Origin: Foetidibacter luteolus
Lineage (GTDB): Bacteria > Bacteroidota > Bacteroidia > Chitinophagales > Chitinophagaceae
Assembly (NCBI RefSeq): GCF_009650435.1
Contig: NZ_VVIP01000052.1
Location: forward strand, 62,001 to 126,000
Length of the DNA: 64,000 nt
Direction: 5' to 3'
Under the pieces are notes generated by a model. The model searched no databases and was not told the DNA's origin. It worked only from the letters and a program-made list of their open reading frames with translations. This document shows, piece by piece, positions 16,464-25,373 of this stretch (position 1 is its first letter; each line of letters begins with the position of its first letter). A program made the position numbers and the translations under genes.

Positions 16464-16524
16464 AAGTGGTGGGTGGTGAGTGGTGAATGGTGAGTGGTGA
16501 ATAGTGAATAGTGAATGGTGAATC
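16464..16524. repeat. Tandem GTGAATG/GTGAGTG microsatellite
   Basis: Roughly eight imperfect copies of a 7-base unit alternating GTGAATG, GTGAGTG and GTGAATA. The same word pair GTGAATGGTGAATC also precedes the partial repeat D copy at 35901-35914, so the array may be part of that element's flank. Confidence 0.7.
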
Positions 16525-16645
16525 GATGTCGTTTAGTTGAGAAACCAATGTCAGGTTGAGCTTGTCGAAACCGTTTTACGTCTATTGCTTTCCACGTATC
16601 CGCCTTCGACAGGCTCAGGCTGACATCCTTAATTTAAACGACATT
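16525..16645. repeat. Dispersed nested inverted repeat family D, copy 2
   Basis: Inner arms AATGTCAGGTTGAGCTTGTC and, read inverted, GATGTCAGCCTGAGCCTGTC; outer arms GATGTCGTTT and AAACGACATT. The middle is about 40 bases. Copy 1 at 7553-7685 keeps the left half almost unchanged and has a decayed right arm. Confidence 0.8.
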
Positions 16646-16764
16646 GAATACAAAATGGTGAGTGGGGCCCTCTCCCAAAAGCAACAGTGGTAACTCCGGT
16701 TTAAGTTGGTTGCTTTCTCCTTCGCTTCAACATTCAAAACTCCTTGCTCCCTGTTCAGTCTCCG

Positions 16765-18210
16765 CTACTCCCAGCCGCCGCCCAGGCTCCTGTATAACCC
16801 AATGACAGATTGAAACAATTGCTTCTTGTTGCCATTTAATTGTAACTCGGCTTCCAGCACACCTTTTTGGGCGCTGATAACTTCCAGGTAGTTGGCATAA
16901 CCGGTAAGGTATAAATCTTTGGCGGTGGCTACGGCGTTGGTTAATTCTCTTACTTCCTGCTCTTTCAGTTTAAAAGATTCACTGCCGTTTTCTATACTCT
17001 TAAGACTGGTAACCACTTCACTGAAGCTGCTTAACAATACTTTCTGGTAGTTGTAAATGGCTTCTTTGTTTTGCGCATTGGCTATGGCATAGCCCGCCTT
17101 TAATTTATTTTGGTTAAAAATGGGGGCGGTAAGGCCGGCAACGGCGCCATAAGCCACAGAGCCTGAGTTAAACAGTACATTAGGTTTAAAGGCGTTTAAG
17201 CCAATGTAAGGGGTTAGGTTAAGCGATGGCAGAAATGCTTTTCTCGCAGCCAGTACGTTGGCCTCTGCGGCTTCCAGTTCCAGTTCTGCCTGCTGAATAT
17301 CCGGCCGGCGGGTAAGCAGCGTAGAGGGCAGCCCTGTTTGTAAAGATGCCGGCAATTGCTGGTGCATCAGCGATGTATCGCGGCTAATGGTTTGCGGGTA
17401 CCTGCCGCAGATGAGGTTTATTTCATTCTCTGCCTGCACTATCTCCTGCTTTACTGAATATTCAATGGCTTTTGTGTTAAGCAACTGCGCGGCAAACTGC
17501 TGCACCGCCAGCTCTGTTGCACGGCCGCCTTCCTTCTGTACTTTAACAATGTCCAGCGCTGTTTCCTGCAGCAGCACGTTCTTTTTAATAATGTCCAACT
17601 CGTTATCCAATGCCAGCAAATCGTAATAGAGCATGGCTATATCCGCCACAATAGATGTAGTTATGTACTGCCTGCCTTTTTCAGTTGCCAGTAATTGCGC
17701 AATGGCCGCTTTTTTTTCATTTTTCAGTTTGCCCCAGATATCTATTTCCCAATTGCTGCGAAAACCAACGAACAAATCAGGCGTAAAGCTGGTAGGTATT
17801 TTTTGCTTGGAGTTAATGTTGGGGGAAAGGTTGGTGTCAAAATTACCTACGCCATTCATGGTGTAGTCGCCATACCTGTCGCCTGCGGCGCTAACAACAC
17901 CGTTTAGCGATGGCAGTAAAGCGCCCCTGCTCATAGCTACCTGTGCCCGGGCAGCTTCTATCCGTTGCAGCGCAATGTATAAGTCGGGGTTATTGTGCAG
18001 GGCAGTGTCTATTAAGGCCACCAGGTGGTCATCGGTAAAAAATTGTTTCCACGCAATGCTGGCTATGCTGCTGCTGTCTTTAGCGGCAGGAAAAGAGTCC
18101 GGCAGGTTTTTTACAGGTGGCATTGTTACGGGCCGGGCCACTTTACAACTGCTGAAAATAAGAATGCTTACAGCAAGTATTGCGAAGCTGTGCTTTAAAA
18201 GTTGTTTCAT
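16765..18210 (-). CDS. RND efflux outer membrane factor lipoprotein (NodT/OprM type)
   Basis: 481 residues from the ATG at 18210 (MKQLLKHS). An upstream start would place extra residues before the signal sequence. A lipobox ends in SSC (Cys22). Two outer membrane efflux domains follow, with the expected duplicated layout: NPDLYIALQRIEAARAQVA, the strand-turn WEIDIWGKLKNEKKAA, then RRPDIQQAELELEAAEANVLAA and a final ANYLEVISAQKGVLEAELQ. It forms the trimeric exit duct for the pump and adaptor encoded just upstream. About 640 repeat-rich bases separate it from the pump gene, more than is usual in such operons. Confidence 0.9.
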   Translation of the reverse strand: MKQLLKHSFAILAVSILIFSSCKVARPVTMPPVKNLPDSFPAAKDSSSIASIAWKQFFTDDHLVALIDTALHNNPDLYIALQRIEAARAQVAMSRGALLPSLNGVVSAAGDRYGDYTMNGVGNFDTNLSPNINSKQKIPTSFTPDLFVGFRSNWEIDIWGKLKNEKKAAIAQLLATEKGRQYITTSIVADIAMLYYDLLALDNELDIIKKNVLLQETALDIVKVQKEGGRATELAVQQFAAQLLNTKAIEYSVKQEIVQAENEINLICGRYPQTISRDTSLMHQQLPASLQTGLPSTLLTRRPDIQQAELELEAAEANVLAARKAFLPSLNLTPYIGLNAFKPNVLFNSGSVAYGAVAGLTAPIFNQNKLKAGYAIANAQNKEAIYNYQKVLLSSFSEVVTSLKSIENGSESFKLKEQEVRELTNAVATAKDLYLTGYANYLEVISAQKGVLEAELQLNGNKKQLFQSVIGLYRSLGGGWE

Positions 18211-18434
18211 CTTTTTAATTAATGCTACCGGGCTGATGAATGGTACAGCCTTTTTCAATATTCTTTTTGGTTAACGTATCATTTTCTGCGCAGTAGCCAC
18301 CCGTACAGGTACAGCGGGCAAACCCGCAACCTTAAAACATTATAACCTTACAGGTGGCCTCTACGCTGAATTTTTTATGAATAAAAGAGCTAAACCTTTT
18401 TACAGGTTGTTGCACATTGGCGAATAGTGTTACT

Positions 18435-18458
18435 GAACGTACAAGTGAGTGACACAAC
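18435..18458 (-). repeat. Dispersed repeat family A, 20-mer copy 2
   Basis: Reverse-strand exact copy of TTGTGTCACTCACTTGTACG with one further conserved base on the left side; copy 4 at 52272-52295 is identical over all 24 bases. Confidence 0.8.
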
Positions 18459-18626
18459 TAAAGCCTCATAGTAGCTATAGCGGCCGTCCCAAAAAAGTCC
18501 CGCCTGGAAGGCTGTTTTAAAATGACTGATTTAGATACCAACACCGTAACATGTAAGATGTTTGATGTACGGTGTATGATGTATTTGCCACTCGCAACTA
18601 CCTTTTGCCACCATCTTTTTTTTTAG

Positions 18627-18678
18627 ATACCAGCCACATAATTTCATGGCGACTTCGTTGCGTCGCAATCCTTTCATC
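18627..18678 (+). repeat. TTGCGTCGCAA element, copy 1
   Basis: Words in order: GATACCAGC, TTTCATGGCG, and the palindrome TTGCGTCGCAA (18658-18668) followed by TCCTTTCATC. The same words occur at 35842-35900, 42457-42532, 52390-52470 (inverted) and 63298-63385. Confidence 0.75.
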
Positions 18679-18848
18679 TGCATATCATTGGGCGACATTT
18701 ACGCGGGTATTAAACATGTCGCACCTACGGCGCTCCTGGTTTTCCCGGCCGGCCATCTACTAACATGCCGCCCGTACAGGGCTTTGCCATCACTTCAGTT
18801 CTTACATTTCATCCAACCAGCTACCAGCATCCGGTAACCTGCATCCAG

Positions 18849-21800
18849 CTACGCCGGTTCCAGCTCTTCATGCTTTACAACTGTCTTCTTCTTTTTGCCC
18901 TTACGTTCTGCCAGTTGTGCAAATACCACATACAGGCCAGGTATCAGAAATATGCCGAACACTGTGCCTATCAGCATGCCGCCTGCGGCAGCGGTACCAA
19001 TAGAACGGTTGCCCATAGCGCCTGCGCCGGAGGCTATGCAAAGCGGTATTAGACCTGCAATGAATGCAAATGAGGTCATAAGAATGGGGCGCAACCTGGA
19101 AATGGCGCCCTCTTTGGCAGCTTCTAATATGGATAACCCCTGCTTGCGCCTTTGTATAGCAAACTCCACGATAAGAATGGCGTTTTTGCTTAACAAACCC
19201 ACCAGCATTACCAGCGCCACCTGCGCATAAATATTATTTTCAAGGCCTGCCAGTTTAAGGAACATGAACGAGCCAAACACACCCGTGGGCAACGACAATA
19301 TTACCGGCATGGGCAATGCAAAACTTTCGTATTGCGCTGCCAGCAGTAAATACACAAACACCAGCACGATAATGAAAATGACAACCGCCTGGTTGCCTGA
19401 TAAAATTTGTTCTCTTGTCATGCCGCTCCATTCATAATCAAAGCCACGGGGTAGCTTTTCTGCCGCCAGTTTTTGAATGGCTTCAATGGCCTGGCCGCTG
19501 CTGTAGCCCTCTGCTGCATCGCCTGTAATCATTGCCGAAGTGTACATGTTGTAGCGTGTTATCTGCTCAGGGCCAAATACCCTTTCCAGCCGTATAAAGG
19601 TGGAGTAGGGCACCATTTCGCCCTTATCGTTTTTAACGTACAGGTTAAGTATGTCTTCCGGCTTGCTGCGGTAAGTAGGGTAGGCCTGCAGCATAACCTT
19701 ATACATTTGCCCGAAGCGTATAAAGTTGGTAGCGTAATAGCTGCCCAGCAATGTTTGCAGGGTGCTCATCGCATTGTCTATGGTAACACCTTTCTTGGCG
19801 GCCATCTCCTGGTCCACATGTATCAGGTATTGCGGAAAGTTGGGGTCAAAGCTGGTAAAAGCGCTGCCGATAATTTTATCGTTGCGCATGGCTTCGATAA
19901 AGTCTTTGGTTACTTTGGCTGTTTCATCCAGGCTGTTGCCCCGGTTTTTGTCAAGCAGGCGCATTTCAAAGCCACTGGCATTGCCAAAACCGGGCACCGT
20001 TGGCGGGGCGAAAAATTCTATGGTGGCGTCTGTAATGTGTTTGGTTTTATCCTGCAGTTTTTTAATAAGCGCATTAACTGTTTCATCGCGTTCTTCCCAC
20101 ATTTTCAGGTTAATCATGGCCATGCCGTAAGAAGCGCCGGATATGTCGCTCATTAAACTGTAACCAGCCAGGGTGCTGATGTTTTCCACTACTTCAAACT
20201 CAGCGGCCGCGGTTTCTATTTCATCCATCACCTTTTCAGTACGGTCAACTGTAGAGCCGGGCGGGGTGGTTACATTTACGTAAATCATGCCCTGGTCTTC
20301 GGTAGGTATAAAGCCCGAGGGCAGTATAGCACTCATGCCCCAGGTTGCCAGGCAAAAGCCAACGAACAAAATGAGTGTTACCATTTTGCGGCCGGCCATC
20401 CAGGCCACCATGCTGCCGTATTTCTTCTCTGTTTTATTGTACCCTTTATTAAAGGCGCCATAAAAACGCTGCAATAAATTCTTTTTCTTTTTGCCGGTAT
20501 TGTGCTTAAGCATTAATGCGCAAAGGGCCGGTGTAAGTGTTAACGCGTTAATACCCGATATTACGATGGATATGGCCAATGTTAAAGAGAACTGCCGGTA
20601 AAACACACCCACCGGCCCGGAAAGGAATGCTACCGGAATAAACACTGCAGACATTACCAGTGTAATGGCCACAATGGCGCCGCTTATTTCTTTCATGGCA
20701 GAAATGGTTGCTTCCAGCGGCGGCAAATGCTCCTCGCTCATTTTTACGTGCACTGCTTCTACCACCACTATCGCATTATCCACCACTATACCAATGGCAA
20801 GCACCAGCGCAAAAAGTGTAAGCATGTTAATGGAAAAGCCGAGCATCTGCATAAAGGCCAGCGTACCTATAAGCGCTACGGGTACCGCCAGTGCCGGTAT
20901 TAAAGTAGAGCGGAAGTCTTGCAGGAAGATAAACACCACGATAAACACCAGTATGAATGCTTCAACCAAAGTGCGCAGTACCTCGTGTATACTGGCATCA
21001 AGAAAACGGGAAACATCATAGGCATAGTTTACATCCATGCCAGGCGGAAAAGTTGTTGACTTTAACTCTTCCATTTTGTTTTTGATATTTTCTATCACTT
21101 CCTGCGCATTACTGCCGGGTCTTTGTTTAATCATGATGGAAGCAGAGGGCTTACCATCTGTTTTGGAGGCCATGTCATAGCTTACCGTTCCAAACTCTAT
21201 GTCTGCAATATCTTTTAAGCGCAGTACAGAACCGTTGGCATCGGCTTTCAGCACTACATTCTGGTATTCTTCCGGCGTATTGAATTTGCCGGTATATTTC
21301 AGTACATACTGTTTTACCTGTTTGTCTTTACCGGAGTTTTCGCCGGCCACACCGGGCGCCGCTTCTATGTTCTGGGCACGCAGCGTAGCAATAATTTCTT
21401 CGGTAGATATATTGTAGGCAAGCATACGGTCTGGCTTAAGCCAGACACGCATGGAGTATTCCCTGGCGCCCATGATGTCGGCAAAACCAACTCCGTTAAT
21501 GCGTTTTAATTCGGGCAGAACGTTTATGTCGGCAAAGTTGTAAATAAACTCTTCGTTCATGCTGCTGTCTTTGCTGATGAGGTTTAGGTACAGCAGCATA
21601 CTGTTCACCTCCTTTTCTGTGGTAACGCCGGCTTTTATTACTTCTTCCGGCATTTCGTCAAGGGTAGTGGTAACACGGTTTTGCACGTTAACGGCGGCGC
21701 GGTCGGGGTCGGTGCCCACTTCAAAAAAAACCTGCACCAATGTAGTGCCGTTATTGCTGCTAACGCTGTTCATGTAAGTCATGCCGGGTACGCCGTTAAT

Positions 21801-22004
21801 GGCTCTTTCCAAAGGGGTGGCAACTGCTTTGGCGCACACTTCTGCATTGGCGCCGTTATAGTTAGCGGTAACCACCACGCTGGGCGGCACAATATCAGGA
21901 AACTGCGTAATAGGTAAAGTAACCAGCGCCAATACGCCAAGCAGGGTAATAATGATAGAGATAACTAATGATAAAACCGGGCGTCGTATAAAAGTTTCAA
22001 CCAT
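18849..22004 (-). CDS. RND-family efflux pump, inner membrane component (HAE1/AcrB type)
   Basis: 1051 residues from the ATG at 22004 (MVETFIRRPVL); the TTG at 22028 is rejected. AcrB-like: first helix, porter entrance LPITQFPDIVPPSVVV, two sets of membrane helices around residues 335-540 and 860-1030, and the family motif GSNAQEVIENI. The proton-relay segment in helix 4 reads GIVVDNAIVVVE, so the second aspartate of the AcrB pair Asp407-Asp408 is asparagine. The relay lysine is present (LSKNAILIVEF). Together with the adaptor and outer membrane factor it exports hydrophobic or amphiphilic compounds. The substrate cannot be read from the sequence. Confidence 0.92.
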   Translation of the reverse strand: MVETFIRRPVLSLVISIIITLLGVLALVTLPITQFPDIVPPSVVVTANYNGANAEVCAKAVATPLERAINGVPGMTYMNSVSSNNGTTLVQVFFEVGTDPDRAAVNVQNRVTTTLDEMPEEVIKAGVTTEKEVNSMLLYLNLISKDSSMNEEFIYNFADINVLPELKRINGVGFADIMGAREYSMRVWLKPDRMLAYNISTEEIIATLRAQNIEAAPGVAGENSGKDKQVKQYVLKYTGKFNTPEEYQNVVLKADANGSVLRLKDIADIEFGTVSYDMASKTDGKPSASIMIKQRPGSNAQEVIENIKNKMEELKSTTFPPGMDVNYAYDVSRFLDASIHEVLRTLVEAFILVFIVVFIFLQDFRSTLIPALAVPVALIGTLAFMQMLGFSINMLTLFALVLAIGIVVDNAIVVVEAVHVKMSEEHLPPLEATISAMKEISGAIVAITLVMSAVFIPVAFLSGPVGVFYRQFSLTLAISIVISGINALTLTPALCALMLKHNTGKKKKNLLQRFYGAFNKGYNKTEKKYGSMVAWMAGRKMVTLILFVGFCLATWGMSAILPSGFIPTEDQGMIYVNVTTPPGSTVDRTEKVMDEIETAAAEFEVVENISTLAGYSLMSDISGASYGMAMINLKMWEERDETVNALIKKLQDKTKHITDATIEFFAPPTVPGFGNASGFEMRLLDKNRGNSLDETAKVTKDFIEAMRNDKIIGSAFTSFDPNFPQYLIHVDQEMAAKKGVTIDNAMSTLQTLLGSYYATNFIRFGQMYKVMLQAYPTYRSKPEDILNLYVKNDKGEMVPYSTFIRLERVFGPEQITRYNMYTSAMITGDAAEGYSSGQAIEAIQKLAAEKLPRGFDYEWSGMTREQILSGNQAVVIFIIVLVFVYLLLAAQYESFALPMPVILSLPTGVFGSFMFLKLAGLENNIYAQVALVMLVGLLSKNAILIVEFAIQRRKQGLSILEAAKEGAISRLRPILMTSFAFIAGLIPLCIASGAGAMGNRSIGTAAAGGMLIGTVFGIFLIPGLYVVFAQLAERKGKKKKTVVKHEELEPA

Positions 22005-22263
22005 TTTAGATAAGTAGGTTATATGCAAAAAGCATAGCCAGCATTCATTACCATAAGCAATGAGCTACGTATTATGGGTTAATCCCACGAAATGGCCATG
22101 GTTAGAATAATTATGTACTTAGCAACAGAATTGCTATTAAACTTCGTTGTGCAATCTTGCGTGTCGAAGCAGCAAGATTGGAACACTTGTACGTTCGGTC
22201 CTTAAGGGAGGAACACACGTTAACAAATGCTCTTTAAACATTGAACAACCAAACATTCAACAA

Positions 22264-23391
22264 TTACAGCTTTGCAGCCACAAGGCTATCACTTTGTACA
22301 TACCGTGGTGTTATACTGGCGCCGTCACGTATACTTTGTATACCTTCGTAAACAATGGTATCACCGGCAGACAAACCGGATTTGACAATGATAAATTCAT
22401 CAATCCTTGTTTGCGGGGCAAAGTTTTTCATGGTCACTTTATTGTCTTTGCCAACCACAAATACGTAGTTTTTGTCCTGTATTTCAAACACCGCTTTTTG
22501 AGGGATCATTAAGGCGGAAGATACTTCTGTAGTAAGTTTTACCTTGCCGGAAGCGCCATGCTTCAGTATTTTTTCCGGGTTGGGAAATTTGGCCCGGAAA
22601 GCGATGGAGCCGGTATTCTCGTCAAATTCGCTTTCCATTGTTTCTATGTCTCCTTTGTAAGCGTATTCTGTACCATCGGCTAACACCAGCACAACATCAT
22701 CCATAGATGGTTTATTGCTTTTCTTGGTCTTCATATAACGCAGGTATTCATTTTCCGATACATTAAAGTAAGCGTACATGGCTTCAAGGTTAGAAACTGT
22801 AGTAAGCAGGTTACCTTCTGTAACCAGGCTGCCCACTTTAAAGGGAATACGGTCTATCACCCCGTTGAAAGGAGAGCGTATGTAAGTATAAGACAGCCGT
22901 ATTTTAGCGTTTTCTTCCAAAGAGCGGGCTTCGCTTATTTTGGCTTCCGCGGATTTTATTTTTGCCTCGGCCAGTTCCAGCTCCGTTTTAGAAATAATGT
23001 TTTTTTCAACAAGTATTTTTACGCGTTTCATTTCCAGTTCAGCCGTTTTGGCTTCAGCTACGGCGCTGGCCAGTGCCGCCTTTGATTGTGAAAGCTGGGT
23101 TTGGTATTCAGCGTCGTTTATAATAAACAAGGGCTGCCCTTTGGTTACAGCCTGTCCCTCGTCCACAAGTATTTTATCGATAAAGCCGGGCACTTTGGCC
23201 CTTATTTCAACATTCTGTAAGGCTTGTATATCTGTTACGTACCCTTGTTGCAGAACAGTGTCTTTTTCTTCTAATCTAACTACCGGGAGTGTGATAGGTT
23301 TTTCGCCTGTATTTTCCGTGCCCCCTTTAACAGTACATCCCGTTATCGCTATCAAAAAAATCGCCGTTAAGTATAAATAATATTTCATCAT
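22264..23391 (-). CDS. RND efflux periplasmic adaptor lipoprotein (HlyD/AcrA type)
   Basis: 375 residues. The signal peptide ends in AITGC (Cys19). Lipoyl half-motifs (VEIRAKVPGFIDKILVDEGQ and RSPFNGVIDRIPFKVGSLV) flank a helical hairpin of about 70 residues (AALASAVAEAKTAELEMKR...). The beta-barrel and membrane-proximal domains follow (GSIAFRAKFPNPEKILKHGA, SALMIPQKAV). It bridges pump and outer membrane factor. It is the first gene of the efflux set; the pump gene follows after about 260 bases, which include a weak relative of repeat A around 22145-22200. Confidence 0.92.
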   Translation of the reverse strand: MMKYYLYLTAIFLIAITGCTVKGGTENTGEKPITLPVVRLEEKDTVLQQGYVTDIQALQNVEIRAKVPGFIDKILVDEGQAVTKGQPLFIINDAEYQTQLSQSKAALASAVAEAKTAELEMKRVKILVEKNIISKTELELAEAKIKSAEAKISEARSLEENAKIRLSYTYIRSPFNGVIDRIPFKVGSLVTEGNLLTTVSNLEAMYAYFNVSENEYLRYMKTKKSNKPSMDDVVLVLADGTEYAYKGDIETMESEFDENTGSIAFRAKFPNPEKILKHGASGKVKLTTEVSSALMIPQKAVFEIQDKNYVFVVGKDNKVTMKNFAPQTRIDEFIIVKSGLSAGDTIVYEGIQSIRDGASITPRYVQSDSLVAAKL

Positions 23392-23491
23392 GCTAATTTT
23401 TGGTTGTTAAAAATTGGCAGGCAATCCAAAGTCTCAATAAAGTAAAAAGTGTAATGGCTGCGTGGCGCAGCATGGCAAATTGGGGGAGTAA

Positions 23492-23884
23492 TCAGAATGG
23501 GGTAAGCCTGAAAAGGAAGGCGTAGTAGTACGGAAGCGCATGCGCCCCTCTATCGTTGTTGAAGTCGTGGTGTTCGGGATAACAAGCTATTTCATACTTC
23601 CAGCCGGGTGTTTTGGTCACCTCTACACTGGCGGTACGTACCTGCCTGAACTTAAGGCGGTATTTGTTGGTAAGTTTTTTTTCGGAAGACGGTTTATAAA
23701 AACTAATATCTTCCTGGAACCTGATGCGTTCAGAACATTCCCGTTTAATGTCCGATGCCTCAGAATGCATCTCCAGCGTGGTGAATGTATGGTCTATTTT
23801 TTCCGCTGAAAGTTTGTTAGCGGTACAGAGCATGAAAAAGCAAAAGATAAACAGAACGATATTTTTCGCTTTTCCTAACGGCAT
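23492..23884 (-). CDS. Secreted hypothetical protein, 130 residues
   Basis: A signal peptide (IVLFIFCFFMLCTANKLSA) is followed by about 100 residues rich in charged and aromatic amino acids (HEAL-type clusters absent, strand-like VRTASVEVTKTPGWKYEIACYPEHHDF). Two cysteines remain in the mature part (in IKREC and YEIACYP) and could form a disulfide. No family is recognised. It lies upstream of the efflux adaptor gene by 100 bases on the same strand, so it may be part of that transcript, but no functional link is apparent. An inverted repeat 55-85 bases before its start may be an operator. Confidence 0.55.
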   Translation of the reverse strand: MPLGKAKNIVLFIFCFFMLCTANKLSAEKIDHTFTTLEMHSEASDIKRECSERIRFQEDISFYKPSSEKKLTNKYRLKFRQVRTASVEVTKTPGWKYEIACYPEHHDFNNDRGAHALPYYYAFLFRLTPF

Positions 23885-23939
23885 TGTTACAGGTTAAACA
23901 TTTGGTGAGGCCTAAAATTACAGCTTATAAGGCAATTTT

Positions 23940-23967
23940 AATGTGAATTAAAAGTAATATTCACATT
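23940..23967. promoter_or_regulatory. Inverted repeat AATGTGAAT-N10-ATTCACATT, possible operator
   Basis: Perfect 9-bp arms (23940-23948 and 23959-23967). A further AATGTGA half-site lies at 23979-23985. The site is upstream of the secreted 130-residue protein and downstream of the nucleosidase-like gene. It could bind a dimeric regulator, but this is a guess. Confidence 0.35.
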
Positions 23968-24016
23968 TTATTTAAATTAATGTGAGACACTTTTAAGGAA
24001 TCTGGGTTACGCATAT

Positions 24017-24616
24017 TTACAGAAATTGCTGGATTATTTTTTTGAACGCCGCTGCTGCGTTGTGCACCTGTACAGCCCAGTCGTCAGCCGCCATGCCATC
24101 AGCCCCGTCAGATATATATTTAAGGCACAAAAAAGGAATTTGTTCTTTCATTGCAATCAATGCAAGGGGGTAGGCTTCCATGTCAATGATATTATAGTCT
24201 GAAGCGGAATGTGCCATTTCAAAACTGTCACCTGTGCCACAAATGCCTTGCTCAAAGCCGTCAATGGTTAGCCCGTACTGCAAAACCGGTGCTACGCCAG
24301 ACAGCGGGGTTTCATATTTTTTGAAACCAAGGCCACGCACATCCATATCCCGTTGTATAAAGCTGGTACAGCATATTACCTGCCCACGTTTAAAACTATT
24401 ACTGCCTGCCGAGCCGAGATTAATGATAATGCCTGGTCTTAGTTCCTGTATTGCTTTGGTAAGATGATAGGCCGCGTTTACTTTGCCAATACCAACGATA
24501 AGTGAATTGAACTCTTCAAATTCCCCGGCTGCCTCAGAGCTTAGTGCGAACACAAATAATGGATGGTATTCTAAAAGGTTTTTTTGTTGGAGAAATTGCT
24601 GTAACGATTGCTGCAT
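24017..24616 (-). CDS. Nucleoside phosphorylase / MTA-SAH nucleosidase-like protein
   Basis: 199 residues. Motifs of the PNP_UDP_1 fold: GIGKVNAAYHLTKAI, IINLGSAG, and IIDMEAYPLALIA, which carries the ribose-binding Met-Glu pair. LKYISDGAD holds the catalytic aspartate. It is shorter than classical MTA/SAH nucleosidase (about 230 residues), with a compressed N-terminus. This resembles the futalosine-hydrolase or uncharacterised nucleosidase branch. It probably hydrolyses an N-glycosidic bond of a nucleoside (methylthioadenosine, S-adenosylhomocysteine or futalosine). It is downstream of the Rieske gene by 20 bases on the same strand. Confidence 0.7.
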   Translation of the reverse strand: MQQSLQQFLQQKNLLEYHPLFVFALSSEAAGEFEEFNSLIVGIGKVNAAYHLTKAIQELRPGIIINLGSAGSNSFKRGQVICCTSFIQRDMDVRGLGFKKYETPLSGVAPVLQYGLTIDGFEQGICGTGDSFEMAHSASDYNIIDMEAYPLALIAMKEQIPFLCLKYISDGADGMAADDWAVQVHNAAAAFKKIIQQFL

Positions 24617-24636
24617 TATTTTAATGTACTTAAGTG

Positions 24637-24981
24637 TTAGCCAAATAACCCTGACGACTCAATGCCAATGTAAATGCCGTCTTCCTTTTGTTCTATGTGG
24701 TAGGTTTTAAGATAATAACCCTCTCCGCTGGTATTGCGGCCATTTTGCATGTTAAACCTGTAGCGGTGCAGCGGGCAAACTACATTACCAAGCGCATCCA
24801 TAAAACCATTTGCCAGTACGCCGCTGGCATGCGGGCACTTGTAGGCAAAAACAAACAATTGCTCTTTAAACCTGGCAACGGTTATTTTTTTACCTCCCGC
24901 TTCCACAATAGCCATATTATTGCTTTGCCAGTTAAGTTCAGCAATATCTTCCGCTACTTTGTGCCAGTTTATTTTACGCAT
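24637..24981 (-). CDS. Rieske [2Fe-2S] ferredoxin
   Basis: 114 residues, no signal or membrane segment. The cluster ligands are Cys49-x-His51 (CPHA) and Cys69-x-x-His72 (CPLHRY), with the expected spacing and a hydrophobic strand between. The absence of a catalytic domain makes it an electron-transfer ferredoxin of the NirD or dioxygenase-ferredoxin type. It is 20 bases upstream of the nucleosidase-like gene. Its redox partner is not in the window; one could speculate about oxygenases such as PhnZ, but PhnZ needs no ferredoxin. Confidence 0.85.
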   Translation of the reverse strand: MRKINWHKVAEDIAELNWQSNNMAIVEAGGKKITVARFKEQLFVFAYKCPHASGVLANGFMDALGNVVCPLHRYRFNMQNGRNTSGEGYYLKTYHIEQKEDGIYIGIESSGLFG

Positions 24982-25040
24982 GTAAACAAAAATTGTCTTG
25001 TAAGCAAAGCTTCTTTTAATGGCTTCGCCATTCAGGATGA

Positions 25041-25108
25041 TTTTTTGGGCCCGGCTGCATGAACTACTATGAGGCGCCGCTTGCGTCGCACTCTTTTGCG
25101 TTCAGTAT
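25041..25108 (+). repeat. TTGCGTCGCA element, related copy
   Basis: TTTTTTGGGCCCGGCTGC at the left, then ATGAGGCGCCGC and TTGCGTCGCACTC at 25081-25093. It matches the inverted copy at 28143-28208. Along with the promoter at 25283 it is all that is seen in the gene-free stretch 24982-25373. Confidence 0.65.
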
Positions 25109-25282
25109 TTCTATTCGCCACTGTGCAACAACCAGGTTATTTGCGGTTTTGTAATTTCGGCAGCTAGCGATTCACTGTATACTCCGCTTCTGCACTATTG
25201 AAAATATACCCCGTCCCTTATATCTAAAAAGATACTTGAGCGCAAATTAAGTGGGGGGAGCCAATTTTTTAATAAAACCATG

Positions 25283-25290
25283 TAATTTTG
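25283..25290 (+). promoter_or_regulatory. Possible -7 element of the DUF3800 gene
   Basis: TAATTTTG matches TAnnTTTG and lies about 85 bases upstream of the ATG at 25374. No clear TTTG block is found at the usual distance. Confidence 0.4.
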
Positions 25291-25373
25291 CCTTACAGTC
25301 GGGAGGCCTGCCTTTCTGCAGGCCGCGAGAACATGGTTTCTCCTTGGCTGTTTTTTTATTTAATACGATCCCT

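Larger units (their letters stand above)
16283..16764. other. Repeat-filled gap between phosphonate and efflux loci
   Basis: 482 bases with no gene. It contains the regulator's upstream region, a short tandem repeat (16464-16524) and dispersed repeat D (16525-16645). Nothing else is recognised. Confidence 0.6.
18211..18848. other. Long repeat-filled gap within the efflux operon
   Basis: 638 bases between pump and outer membrane factor, both minus strand. It contains a family A 20-mer (18435-18458), a short GATGTACGG piece related to the tandem array near 1.8 kb (18556-18573) and a TTGCGTCGCAA element (18627-18678). No credible gene is present. Confidence 0.65.

Noticed and set aside
16464-16645. 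Possible CRISPR array
   Set aside because: The repeats are either a short 7-base microsatellite or a single nested inverted repeat; there are no regularly spaced unique spacers and no cas genes.
19473-20156. A 227-codon plus-strand open frame inside the RND pump gene
   Set aside because: It is an antisense frame of a well conserved pump; its composition (many His, Val, Gly) is typical of shadow frames.
24637-24981. Rieske protein as redox partner of the PhnZ-like oxygenase
   Set aside because: PhnZ is a self-contained diiron oxygenase and the two genes are 15 kb apart in different operons.
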